This document shows positions 37,246-48,955 of a stretch of DNA of 64,000 bases, piece after piece. How positions within the stretch are numbered: the stretch's first letter is position 1; each line of letters starts with the position of its first letter. Below the pieces are notes generated by a model. It had not been told where the DNA came from, ran no database searches, and saw only the letters and a list, made by a program, of their open reading frames with translations. Source of the stretch: Hymenopus coronatus (Eukaryota; Arthropoda; Insecta; Mantodea; Hymenopodidae); the NCBI GenBank assembly GCA_030762935.1, contig CM060890.1, forward strand, positions 67,024,765 to 67,088,764. Direction: 5' to 3'. The position numbers and the translations under genes were made by a program.

Positions 37246-37600
37246 CAGTGAAACAATCACGAGCAATATCCATCGCCCCCTGCTCTGAAATTCTTAGGTT
37301 TTGATTGCTTGGGAAGGAAAACTTACAAACATCTTTCCGAGTTAGCGACGTGAGTGCAGTGCCTCTGAAGATGTCCCTCACAGACAGGGACGAAACGCTA
37401 GGGAGAAATATTTTAACTGAACATATTTTAACCTACAGACCACGGCAAAACAGCCCGAAAATTTTAAATTTTAAAACCATGGACACCGGCCGTGAAAGCT
37501 TACGCATATATCTAAATGGTTTATTGATAAGAAAAAGGCAGACAGGTTTGCTGCTGAACGTTGAAAGCACGTTTATAAATGTGTATTAATGTAAAGGGCT
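37246..37600 (+). mobile_element. Penelope-like element fragment with hammerhead-like motif (candidate)
   Basis: Bases 37362-37402 read cct, CTGAAGA, one unpaired T, a GTCCCT/AGGGAC stem around CACAGAC, GAAAC, then gctagg. The order of CUGANGA, stem II and GAAA matches a hammerhead ribozyme core, and CCT can pair with AGG as stem I. Such motifs are known in Penelope-like retroelements. The 94-codon frame over it (37305-37589) continues with RPRQNSPKILNFKT and has no domain I recognise. No reverse-transcriptase motif is present. Confidence 0.45.
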
Positions 37601-38759
37601 CTCATTTCCAGAATAGAATTTGGTGATAGTTACAATTGAGCCTCAAATCTGCATACGAAGTCTTACTGTTATAAACATTGTGGATTTGGATTTTATGTCA
37701 TATTTCTTTCATATTCAAACTCCCTCAAATGTGTTTAGCACTCTATTTAATTACTACTATGTGGGATGTATAAAATTTTCTCTATTGGCAATAAGATAAT
37801 GCATAATTAGTGAACCATAGCAATTCGGTGACTCTTTGTGCTCATACTTCTATTTTTACCCTTTCAAAAGCTGTTAGTTTCAAAACTAAGGTAATAAGTT
37901 GCATCCCATTTTAAGCAGTATCTCGTGGAAACCATTATCTCGTCGACGTTTTAAAATCATGTGTATTAGAGAATACAAATGCAAGATAAATTCAACTCGA
38001 TATAGAAATGAACAACTTTGAGTTTTCTATTTTAAAACCAATCCAATGCGAGTTCAAAGCAGTTGATCAAGCACGTGCAACAGCGGGGGGGGGTGCAGAT
38101 TTAACTCCATGTGAAGATAAAGTGGGAGTAACCAATATTCAGCAGGATGAATCAGTCCTTCCCATTCTGGTTTAGCAGGTTAGATGATATGTAAATGTGC
38201 AGCTCTGGAATTTCTTATGCAGTATTTATATCCTACTCGTTCCATTTTATTTCCTTATTTCCGAAACTTATCCCACAAACTAGTAATGTTTCATTTGTTG
38301 TGATAAAAAGAGACTATGTAGACTTTTCCGAATGCTGGAATTGTAAGTCTGAATTGAAAATAAAGCTAAGGGAATAAACAAACACACACAAACGCAACAT
38401 TCATCCTTGTAAGTATATATTACATGGCACATGGACTTATTCAATAATCTAAATAATTGGGAAAATGCTTATAAGAATTGTGCCTGTATAGAGTAACATT
38501 GAGTACTTTTATGACTTTTATTGATAAATAAATCCATAAATAAAACAAAAGTTTGCCTAACGTATTGCTATAATTAGGATTCAATCAATCTATTGTATAT
38601 GTCATTTTCGTTTGTAGGTTTGCCTTGATAACAAAATGCTACGGTGAAAGACTGGAAACACTTCCCATGATTAAACTCTGTGCTCGTAAGAAGGGTGAAA
38701 GATTTCTGTTGGGTTGGACTTATACTGGGGTCAGCACTCTTGGTTTTGTAGCTAATTCC

Positions 38760-39110
38760 ATTTTAGTGGGTTGGTAATGCCTAATTTCAGTAGGCATGCC
38801 ATAAAACATCAGCATTTTTGCTCACATTAGCCGTATACAAATGCACCAATTACCCATTTTGGCAAACAGGTTATGGTGTTTTAACATATCTTAGCTTACA
38901 ATCCATAGAATGTACGCTCTATGGTTATATAACGCGGTGCCGTATTGAGCAAACGGCATTGTGTATCTTTAAGCCTATGGTGTTTTCGATTTGCAATTCG
39001 ACTTTAATGTTAAGTTTTATTATTCGTAAGTTTTCTGTGTCTTTATTAATTCCACATTTGCATCTATAATTTGCAAATGTCATTTTGCAATGAAAATGTT
39101 TTTATAATTT
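38760..39110 (+). repeat. Interspersed repeat R2, forward copy
   Basis: It starts ATTTTAGTGGGTTGGTAATG with a short palindrome (TGCCTA...TAGGCATGC). It runs through GTACGCTCTATGGTTATATA and ACGCGGTGCCGTATTG to CATTTTGCAATGAAAATGTT. A reversed copy with about 90% agreement by eye lies at 42120-42480. No coding capacity or tRNA head is seen. Class unknown. Confidence 0.85.
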
Positions 39111-39239
39111 GCTTTCAGCAACTCGTACTGGATTTTTCATACAATTTTTGTACTATCTTAGGAGTCAGTCAACTAATTCAATTACTGTAAGACGTAGCAA
39201 TAACTTTTCTTTTTGTGATTCGAAGGCAAATTAAAATAA

Positions 39240-39760
39240 ACTACAATCTCCAATTGTGACCATCCGCAAAGCAGCTGCGAGGTGTAGTTGAACGAGCGCG
39301 TAGGAGTCCCCTATCTAGCCAGCCAGGCACAGCTATTGCTCCGATCGAGCGTTCTTAACAATAGAGCACACCAAAACAATAGTCGTACAAACACAGCCCA
39401 ATTTGTCAGTTCCCCAGTTTGAGTAATACGGTTCTGGTAAGTTCCTTTGTTAGTGTGTGTTGATTTCGACTAGAACCTTCTTGCCTGGTATATGGGACGT
39501 ATGTAAGGGGCCGACGAATGTCCGGAAGTCAGTCAAAAAGCAAAATGTGGACAGCTGAGAAAGTTAAAGAGTGCAGTTAGCTATATACTGACGATGCCAA
39601 GTGCAGTTGTGAGTAGGGACTCATTAGTTCATTGTAATTGTAATTCGGTGCGTACTGAGTGTATGGCAACAGCGATTCAAGTGTGCGTGGTTTGTTAACC
39701 GTAAGTGGAAGTAAAGCTGTCTAGCAGTTACTGCTGTTTCCATCTGTTACAATATATCTC
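39240..39760. other. GC-richer unassigned stretch
   Basis: It contains CGAGCGCGTAGGAGTCCC, agccagccaggcacagct and gggccgacgaatgtccggaa. There is no open frame above 60 codons. It could be a 5' exon, promoter or old transposon end. I see no TATA or initiator that decides it. Confidence 0.25.
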
Positions 39761-40484
39761 CCTTACACAAAATCCCCAAGAGCTTTTCATTTTACAGTAA
39801 AACAAAAAAGTAATTGTCAAGAAATTAGACTATATTATGGTAATTCTCATACTAATTATGTTATAATCAGTTGGTTTATATGCTGATCTTAATCTAACAT
39901 TTAACACGCCGTAAAACAAGGGGAGTTACAGTAATTCCTGCATATTATCAGAATATGATAACTGAATGACGTTCTTCCGGAAGAACTCTGTAATTCAGTA
40001 TATTCAGAGGAATGACTGTTTTGAATAGAAACTACTTACTTTAAACGGAAAAAGAAATACTACTTTGGAACGTCTCCAATTAAGGAGGCAAAATGAGAGC
40101 AGTAGTTCTAATGAAGGAATTGGGTCAACCCATCACTACATGGCCATCGCAGTCTTTGCCTTTCCAATCCACACCAGTTAACAAAGCCTGTCCTTCATAT
40201 CAAAAGAAGAATGTATTCATGAACAAATAATTAATAATATATAAATTACAGTTTTAAATGAATTTACACATACATTTGAAAATCTGGGATAAGATTAAAA
40301 TATCAATCCAAACTATTCATCTTTTACTAAAATCTTAAATTATAAAATTAATTGCCTAAATTGTTTGCAAAAAATGTTTTATTTTCAAAACAATCGGATG
40401 TCTCAATTTACAGTCTTCTGTAGTTTACATTGACCACGACGTTGGTTACTATATCCCCAAATGTTATCTGCCCAAAAATAAATA

Positions 40485-40960
40485 ATGATGTGTTCAATTT
40501 ACATGACCTAGAAGTTACGCAAACAAACTTTCAAACTTTTCGAACTAAAGCTTATTCTCTTATTTGCATCATGCTAATCGAGATAAAATTTAGCAGAATT
40601 ATTTCTATTTCTTGCTTCTTTGCAAGTTGAAAGAAAATAAAGGGGGTACACTGGGCTAAAGCAGTAGTCCAATCCTGCATAAGCCGGTCGCTATGTGAAA
40701 CAATTGAAATTTCGTTGGTTTTTTTTTTTTTTTTTTTTTTTTTTGTTGTTGCCAGGAGTAAACAAAAGAGACGAAAAAGAAAGATGACATACTGTTAGAA
40801 AAAAAGTTTAAGTAGTTCAACATTGAAACCAACAACACGAAATATCTCGGAAACGTTAAAGCTATAAAAAAAATGTATATGACATAATTGCGTGTTTTAA
40901 CGAGATATGCATTTTAGTGCAGTTTTTGTCTATATCTTACAATTAACCAGTTATACAAAA
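40485..40960 (-). mobile_element. R1 repeat, 3' part of an interrupted reverse copy
   Basis: It starts tcaatttacatgacctagaa and includes TGCTAATCGAGATAAAATTT and a poly-T run at about 40719-40744. It is broken at accagttatacaaaa (about 40960), where another reverse R1 copy is inserted. The remainder resumes at 41795. Confidence 0.75.
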
Positions 40961-41797
40961 AATCTGATGTGTTCCATTCACATGACTTTCTTTATATCTC
41001 TGCAACAAATTATTCTATTTAATTCATCTAATCGAGAAAAAAAAATAGCAGAATGACTTATTACTTGCTTCCTTGTTAGTAGGAGCGAAATAAGGGGGTA
41101 CCATAGGTAAAAGTGATAGTCAAAAGCTGGTTGCTCTGTGACTAAAGTTCCTTTGTTTGTATGGACACGAGTTCACAAAGTCCTTTATGAGAAAGGTGTA
41201 AGTTTTTATAGCTGAAACCAAAAACAACGAACATCTCAAAAACAATCAACTCCACGAAAAAAATGTATATAACATAAATTGTGTGTTTTAAGATGCTCTA
41301 CATTTGTTGTGTGGTAAGTTTTTGTCCATCTCTTACAATTTAGCAGTTATGCAAAATTCCGTAAAATTCATCCAGAATAAGGTAGTCTTCAGAGGCTATT
41401 CCCAGAAAATTCAAAATACACATTTTATTTGTAAATATTTTTAATATACGATATTTTAATCAAAATCGTTATAGAAATTTTTTAGAAAATCAAAGTTTTC
41501 GAAAAAAGTTCCATGTAAAGGGTAGTTGGGGGTGGGGGTATTTTTCTCAAAATCTTCATGTCGCATCCCTGGAACATACTAAACTTAAATACCAAGTTTG
41601 GTATTTTATTTCGTTTTTGAGTTATCCTGTTCACAGACACACGGACACACACGGACCTTTTTCTGAAAATACTTTTTTGGATACAGGGGACCCTAAAACA
41701 TATATTTCCGGTGAAATCTCGGTATCGAATTTTTTGGTGAAGTGCAATACCTTCTCTATACACTATGTACATAGTGCGTGTAGAGAAAGTAAAAAGT
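40961..41797 (-). mobile_element. R1 repeat, complete copy nested in an older R1
   Basis: It runs from aatctgatgtgttccattca at 40961 to gtgtagagaaagtaaaaa at about 41795, with all landmarks present. The flanks, AGTTATACAAAA on the left and AGTTACACAAAA on the right, look like a 12-bp duplication with one mismatch. They join to restore the older R1 sequence. Confidence 0.85.
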
Positions 41798-42105
41798 TAC
41801 ACAAAATCATCCGAATGAAGAAGTCTTAAGAGGCTATTCCCATAAAATTCAAGATATGCATTTCGCTTGTCATAAACATTTCTTAAACATAGGTACGTAT
41901 TTTAATCAGAACCGTAGGAGCAGTTTCTAAGAAAATACTTGCTCTATGTAATGGGTAGCTGGGGTGGAAGGATTTTCCTAAAAATCTTCGTGTCGCATAG
42001 TTGGAAGATGCTGAACTTGAATAATTTGTATTTAACTGACTGCGTTTAATGAGACATTCAGACGCGCACACATACATACATGGAGCTTTTTTTATAAAAA
42101 TTCTT
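41795..42105 (-). mobile_element. R1 repeat, remainder of the interrupted copy
   Basis: It continues the copy at 40485-40960 (AATCATCCGAATGAAGAAGT, then AATCTTCGTGTCGCATAG) and ends in an AC-rich part near 42080 without the palindromic 5' end. Confidence 0.75.
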
Positions 42106-42119
42106 TGTTGCTTTTATTC

Positions 42120-42480
42120 TAAATACATTTTCATTGCAAAATGACATTTGCAAATTATAGATGCAAATGTGGAATTAATAAAGACACAGAAAACTGGCGA
42201 ATAGTAAAACTTAGTATTAAAGTCGAATGGCAAATCGAAAACACCATAGACTTAAAGATGCACAATGCCGTTTGCACAATACGGCACCGCGTTATATAAC
42301 CATAGAGCGTACATTCATATGGATTGTAGGCTAACATGTGTTAAAACACCATAGCCTGTTTACTAAAATGGGTAATTGGTGCACTTGTATAGGCTAATGT
42401 GAGCAAAAATGCTGATGTTTTGCTGCATGCCTACTGAAAATAGGCATTACCAACCCACTAAAATGAAATTAGTTTGAAAA
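42120..42480 (-). repeat. Interspersed repeat R2, reverse copy
   Basis: Reverse complement of the repeat at 38760-39110, including its flanking TGCCTATTTTCAGTAGGCAT palindrome. The two copies enclose 3 kb that holds the nested R1 pair. Confidence 0.85.
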
Positions 42481-42539
42481 CCATTATGTATTACTGTCAA
42501 TGACGAAAAATACAGAACATAATAAAGCAAGACAGCATT

Positions 42540-43090
42540 CTCAATACCATAATTTCATTTCGTCACTGGCTAAATCATTTCTTATAGACATATTCGCATC
42601 GATGGTAACGAATTAGCCGATAGGTTAGCTAAAGAGGCACCTACAGAAAAATAAATAACCTACAGCAAAATCCACAAAACTAGCGTCAATCTCGAAATAA
42701 GCTTGGGACTCGAGGAATGGCAGGCCAGATAGAACAGTAACTCTAAAAGAAACATGGCTAAATCCTTCTTTCCCTCAATTAACTATATAATTGAACTCTC
42801 AGTAACACCATTATTCACACTACGGTATTAGATCACGGGAAAAATAAATCGTATCTATACATAAATGTTAGGAACTGTACATGCAACAGAGGACAACAGA
42901 CAGTCGATCATTTGCTTTATGAGAGAAAACACAGAGTGCCAAAGTTCTATTCTCGAAAATAAATCATATACAACGAAAGTTCTTGACCGGTGAATGCTAA
43001 AGAACTAGTATCATTTGCACATTTTCAACAAATATATCAAGTCCTTCAAAATGTAGGCTATATAGAACATTACAACATATATGTTTTAAC
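42540..43090 (+). pseudogene. LINE RNase H and C-terminal tail relic
   Basis: In the plus strand, YRHIRIDGNELADRLAKEA (about 42588-42645) matches the end of an RNase H domain in Jockey/I-type LINEs, where the usual form is HxGIxGNExADxLAK. The first His/Gly are altered. Next come LGLEEWQAR near 42705 and CNRGQQTVDHLLYE near 42880-42925. The DHLLxEC zinc-knuckle-like signature has lost its final Cys. A frameshifted tail follows. Stops are frequent, so it is long dead. Confidence 0.75.
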
Positions 43091-43193
43091 AGAAAAAAAA
43101 GAAGTAATTGTAAACCATAGTTACAAAATTGTAATAGGTTTATTTATAACTAAGGAAAACGTATTTAGTTGAACGTTCATTAATTTAAAATAA

Positions 43194-43445
43194 CAAGAAA
43201 TAAGAACTGAATGTTTCCTGGCGACGAGTATACTCTAGGGTAGGCGTTCTTGGGCTTCAAGCCAGGTAATGTGTTTCAGTAGTGTGCATCTCTCCCATTA
43301 TGAGGATGATGAATACTTTGATCGGGTGAAATGGCTTGTATATTTAATAGATCATTTTACCCAATCAAGTCATTTATCAACCTCATGATGGGCGTCGATG
43401 GCTCATCACACCTGCCTTGAAACCCGAGAACGCTTGGAGTAAGTT
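43194..43445. mobile_element. Imperfect fold-back element related to 52558-52730
   Basis: The left arm gcgttcttgggcttcaagcc (43227) pairs with the right arm ttgaaacccgagaacgc near 43437. Inside, CCCATTATGAGG pairs with CCTCATGATGGG, and TTGATCGGGTGAAATG pairs with CATTTTACCCAATCAA. The left flank AAATAAGAACT followed by TTTCCTGGCGACG is shared with the right flank of the 52.6-kb element. A degraded counterpart of the hammerhead-like region (ctgaaacac on the reverse strand) sits at about 43270-43300. Confidence 0.65.
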
Positions 43446-44049
43446 ATAGCATTTTATTGTTAAGGAAATAGAAATACATATCACACAGTAGTACAGTTCA
43501 ACAAAGGCTTGAAAAATCTATGTTCTATTGTAATCAATATATCATACAATGTAAACTGGAGAATATTGAACTTACCCTACTGTTACAAACTATTTAGGTC
43601 GACTAACGGTTGTGTTGGTTGACAAACGCAGTGACAGCAGTATTCGCGTGCCAATTCTCTCACTATATTTAGAGTGTTGACAACTAGAAGTATAGCCAAG
43701 CGTTACATTAATGACATGTTAACAAATAGGTTGTTGATCAAATGCTCACTTCTTGCAGCTTTATATTTACCATATTCAGAACAGTAAGATACATATAGAT
43801 TTTGTTTTACTTCCAAATATTTACGACTCCTCTTATGTGTATCATATGCCACTGAATCAAACGTTTACCATATATTTGCTTACTATGTGATGTAGATGCC
43901 ATGTTTCTTTGTAATCATCCGCTTAACCAACAGTCAAGTTTTCACCATCACGGTTTTATTTAAATAAAACTCTGATAACCAGAGGGATGATCTAAAGGAG
44001 CCAGTGAAAGCCATTAAAAATTAACACAAAGCTAATCTGTAGTCCAACA

Positions 44050-44565
44050 TAAAAAATCGGTGTTTCATTCACATGATTTTCTCTAGCTACACTGTAACAA
44101 ACTGCTCCTACAAAAGCCTATTTTTCTTTACTTCATATAATCGAAATGAACATTAGCAACCTATTATTTAGTTCCTTATAAGTAGAAGGAACGCAAGTGA
44201 ATACACAGGCTAAAGCGATAGTCAATTCTTTTTAAAAACTAGTTGCCATTAGTTTGAAATTAGTTTTTTTTTGCATAGTTAGGAGTAAACCAAAATAGAA
44301 GGAAAACTAATTCTTGTTTAAGAATAGTAAATATTAAAAATTGAAACCAATAACAAGGAATGTTTAACTCCACAAGACACATATATGACATAAATTGTGT
44401 GTTTTAACGAGATTATCTTTTTAGGTAGTAAGTTTTTGTTTACCAGTTATGAAAATGTCATTCAGAAGGAAGAAGTCTTCTCATAGAGATGCTTTTAATA
44501 TGCGGCATTTAATCAAAGTCGTTAGAGCAATTTTTGAGAACATCAACATTTTCGAAAATTTGTCA
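44050..44565 (-). mobile_element. R1 repeat, reverse, 5' half missing
   Basis: It begins atcggtgtttcattcacatg, includes GGCTAAAGCGATAGTCAATT and CAATAACAAGGAATGTTTAA, and ends near the AACATCAACATTTTCGAAAA segment. Confidence 0.78.
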
Positions 44566-45498
44566 TGTTTCAGAGTTTTCACTGAATGGGCTGACGCTAA
44601 ATAATTGATTTTTACAGCAATGATAATTGTATTTGCTTTGTTGAAAGTAAACGTACCGTTGCACTTATGTAGTTCAAATCGCATATTTTGAGACATTCCA
44701 AATTTTATTGAAATTGGTGCAAAATTAAGGTTGATTACAGAGCTATCGAAGTTACAGCTAAATTACCCCAGAGGCAATAGTAGACAATTCATAAGTAAAG
44801 CAATAAAAGCTATAACTACAGCTGGTGAATTGGTTCGAAGGATTGCTTTTCTCACATGTCGAACACCGAATTAGCTATTAAAGATAATACTAAAGGTGCA
44901 TAACTGCCATAATTCCAGCTGGATGTAGTACAATAGAACTACAGAAACACCTGCCGAACTAGAGAAACTATGGAATCTTGTTTGGATTTGTTCTTTATAA
45001 TGGTATTTCTCTTGGAGGTAAACTTTGATATACATGTAAACCACCATTTTAAAGAAGTTGATGGATTGTAACCTACGACCATCACTTCTGCGTTTCTTTG
45101 GGATTTGAAGTGTACTGATTGCACTGTTTGAAATTTAAGAATGGTTCGACTTCATCTCTGGTGCAGTTTTGCTTAAAATGGTGTGTTGACATTAAAATTT
45201 GTGAAATTTTCTAGAAAAATGAAAGTTGATGAATTTAAACTCTAATTTGGATTCTTTCACCTGTTTGCTGCGATGCATTAAACGTCCTTACTGTAATTTT
45301 ATAACGTATGAAAGTAAATACTCTTCAGCTACTATTGATAATGGATAAAGTACAATGAAACGTTGACGAGATGACTTAGACATTTGTGTGTTGTTATGTT
45401 TTAAATTTAAGCTGTATTAATATATTATATTATTAATTAAAACTAAACGATTTACCTTCTCTGCTGCTTAAGCAAAAAAAATCTGAGAATCTATAAAA

Positions 45499-45860
45499 CG
45501 AGAGAGAGAGAGAGAAAGAGAGAGAGAGAAAGAGAGAGAGAGAAATAGACAGAGAAGGGCAGTGAGAGAAAGAGAAAAACAACGAGAGCGTGACACGAAA
45601 AGAAACACTAAAATTTTAATTTCGACAACTTCCAAGAGTACATAAGTTTTCAGAAATTTCTTACTATTGAATTACCCTTTATGAACACGTTTTGTTTATA
45701 ATTTTTTCTTAAAATGGCAGTAATGAATTCGATTAAACTTAACGTTTAAGTACTAACGACAACAAAAGGTATATATTTATTTTTGTGCTAATAGCTTGTG
45801 AAATCCAAAAAAGTCTTAGTGTTTAGTAAAAATTTTACAAAAAACACAATACAGGAATAA
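45499..45860 (+). mobile_element. (GA)n followed by an R1 internal remnant
   Basis: An interrupted GA microsatellite lies at 45499-45543. From about 45615 to 45860 diverged R1 interior follows (cgacaacttccaagagtaca, then attaccctttatgaaca, then ttcgattaaacttaac). Confidence 0.55.
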
Positions 45861-46069
45861 ATAGACGTAATTAGCTTTTAAATGTATCATTACATTTTGC
45901 ATAGCATTGGTAGTTTCTAAACCTCATTTTTGTACACATTTACTTGGATTGGAATTTGGTGTGCCATTTTCAAATGTAGGATTCTTTTTCTCGTGGGCGG
46001 ATTTATTTCTAAGCAGTTGGAGTGTCATAATAAAGAAGCGAGTCTTGTTTCCGCATTATGCATCTAATG

Positions 46070-46129
46070 AAGTTCGTAAGTCCTATTTTAAAACTATTTA
46101 AGTTCGTAAGTCCTATTTTAAAACTATTT
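46070..46129 (+). repeat. Perfect 30-bp tandem duplication
   Basis: The unit aagttcgtaagtcctatttt plus aaaactattt is repeated exactly, at 46070-46099 and 46100-46129. Confidence 0.95.
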
Positions 46130-46189
46130 CTAGGCAACAGTTTTTAGTGACTGACTTTTTATACTTTGTATATAGTAATGGAAATGGCG

Positions 46190-46385
46190 TGTTATTTATG
46201 GACGCTCTTTAACTACTGTGGTTCTCAGCGTCCCATTCTAAATTGGGTGTGAAAGACTGCTTAATTTTGCTCAGAGGCCTCTCTATCAGGTTTGAGGTTC
46301 TTTTATGTGTCGTAAATCTACGACACGGGACCAACGGCTTTACTTCTCTTCCGAAGGAAACCATGCTAAGGATTATATGGTAGTA
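46190..46385 (-). mobile_element. SINE-E copy, reverse
   Basis: From ttatttatggacgctcttta through TCAGCGTCCCATTCTAAATT and CGTAAATCTACGACACGGGA to CCATGCTAAGGATT. The tRNA-like head is missing (5'-truncated). Confidence 0.82.
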
Positions 46386-47134
46386 CAATACATAGGCATT
46401 ATTAACTGACGCAGAGAAAATCGTGCGACTATTCTACGTCATGTTGTTTTGTTTATATTTCATTTGTTCAAATTTTGTAGAAGTAATGCTACAATAAAAA
46501 CGGTTACTTACCCAGGAAACAAATTCTCTGCCCACGTATTCACTCCCCCATATGCACCCACATTCCTACATACTCGTGGACACGGAATCTTAACTTACCA
46601 TGCTCGTAGACGTACAGGTATGCGCGCGCATAATTTCGAAAAGATGCGACTGATTTATCGAAATTCCAGAGAAAGAGTTTAGAAAATTACTGAAATTGTT
46701 TGTTAGAAATCTGAGAATAAGAGTAATCTCATCCGATAAAAAAGTGCTATATGTGCTTTTTCTTATTTATTTGTTTTGTAACTATAATTTAATCATTACA
46801 AAGGACTGTGAACAATTTACTACAAAACGAAGACTGCTAAGCAGAAAGCGTGCAGCGTTGGCGGTACACCATTTGGTCCTTCAACTTTTAACTACTTAAT
46901 TGTAACTTAAGCGGTTAATCATTCTGTTGTCAAATTAAAACACATGGGTCGAGGTTCTGTCATAGCCAGAAGGAGCTTCTTTAGTTGCAATGACCCACAT
47001 TATTATGCACTAGGTCTGATCTTAGCAAATTTACTGAATACTGAAACTTTGAGTTTCATAACTGATGTTTACCGGATGAATAGCCAGCATGTTAACGCTT
47101 CATCTACCGCACAGAATTCGCCATTATTGGAACT
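46386..47134. other. Unassigned DNA between SINE-E copies
   Basis: Small frames at 46449-46682 and 46696-46899 have no recognisable domains. Nothing repetitive identified. Confidence 0.35.
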
Positions 47135-47255
47135 TACATTAAGTTTTATTTATTGGCTCTCTTATATTGTAGTTCTCAGTGTTTCATTCTATACTGGGCA
47201 TGAAAGATCGTTTAATTTTGCCCAGAGGCCTCTATCAGGCTTCCGTTCTTAAATT
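47135..47255 (-). mobile_element. SINE-E, 3' fragment, reverse
   Basis: It keeps tttatttattggctctctta, then TTCTCAGTGTTTCATTCTAT, then TTTTGCCCAGAGGCCTCTAT. It ends early at about 47250. Confidence 0.7.
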
Positions 47256-48893
47256 TCCCCATAACGTATGACAAGCCCTAACTTCTACCGATTATACTCT
47301 ACAATTGACCGAGGAATTACGAAAAATGGAGCAAATTAATTGGAGCTATTAATGCAATTACACTGGGTAAGTTAGCACCTTCAAAGATGTGAATCTTACT
47401 TAGTGGAATGTCAGATTAGGCAATAAAGAGTCCAATGAAAAATGGACAAATATGATTTGATACTGAATCTTCCAGAGTATGAACGTAGCTTGTGAAAATA
47501 CCAGTGGCACTCGTGTTATGTTTCAGCCCTACAAACAGGTTTTCACACACACACACACACACTATAAAACAATTCTATAAGTATCTACTTATTGATGTGG
47601 GAAAACGATGTTTATTTTTGAAACAGTGTACAAAGCATAGAAAGCAACAGTGAGTTATTTTCATTTTTCACCCACAAATTAAACCTATAAGGACTTGACG
47701 GTGTTAACGTAATACGCGAAACTAAAGTGTGAGAGATCCCTAGTGATCCCTTACAGTTGCCTCACCTCGTGGCCGCTCCGTCACCCTGTTGCTACTTCGT
47801 CCCGTCCATGGCTACAGCACCAAACCTCTCAGTCGCTGGACTCCTAAATCATCGTCAACTTCATCTTCATTGTTGTGTCTGAAGACATCCACTGGCATTA
47901 TCATTGCTTATATTTACAATTGCACTGGGATTATTCGGCGCCGACTGAAACTGCATTGAGGAATGTTTGTTACATCTTGCAACAAGGATGACATCATTGC
48001 TTAGGTGACATGAATCTATTGGCACTCTTAAGTGTGCGCTGGCTGTCATGGATCACTATGGATCTCCCCGAGTTTAGCAAGAGTCGCAAGTTTGTGTCAG
48101 GATTACGACGAATATAGCGTAACATGATTTAATACGCATAACTGAAAGTCTAGCACATTGTATTAAATGGAGCTATTTAAGATTAATTTAACGTGACAAC
48201 TTAACGCAACGTAACTTATGAACTGTTAAGTGATGTCACTGGTAATGAAACCAATCGGCTTGAAGCTGTGGTACAAAGTAATAAAGTATATCAATCAAGA
48301 GTTAAACTGCATCCTAATAGGTCTTCAGCTTAAAAATATCTTACGTTGAGTAAAGTTCTTAGTAAACTTAGGTCAGGCTCCCCCAATTCGAGTCAAGTTC
48401 GCTTGAGAGTGTACAGGACTGTTTTCAGCCTTCACTGGGGGCAGCACGATTACACACTCTTAATCTATCAGTGGTGGCGGGGCGCAGCGTATTGTTTCGT
48501 AGTTGTGATGGCTGCTAAACTAAGTTAGAAATAATTAGCAAAAGGATATTGAATAAAGGACAAATATCTAAACAAGAAAAGTATAAACCATTTCTATACT
48601 TCCTTTCAAAACCTAAACCAATCTCGCTGCAACTAAACTTGTCAATGTTTGGGACAACCTATATATGAGATACTGTTTTCCTTAATAAAGCTTACAAAAT
48701 CACGTCATTAAAGTAAATTAAGCGATGAACCCTTGAAACTATGTTTGCGATTGGGTGGTACAGAAACAGTGCTCTCACGATTTGAAAATCTGCTATAGAA
48801 AACTACAAAAGTTGCGGCGAATTCCCGACGTGAAAAATTGTACTTAAATAAATGAGTACTGTGTTTTGATTTAGTTGATTGAATTTTCTAGCA

Positions 48894-48955
<62 letters not shown>

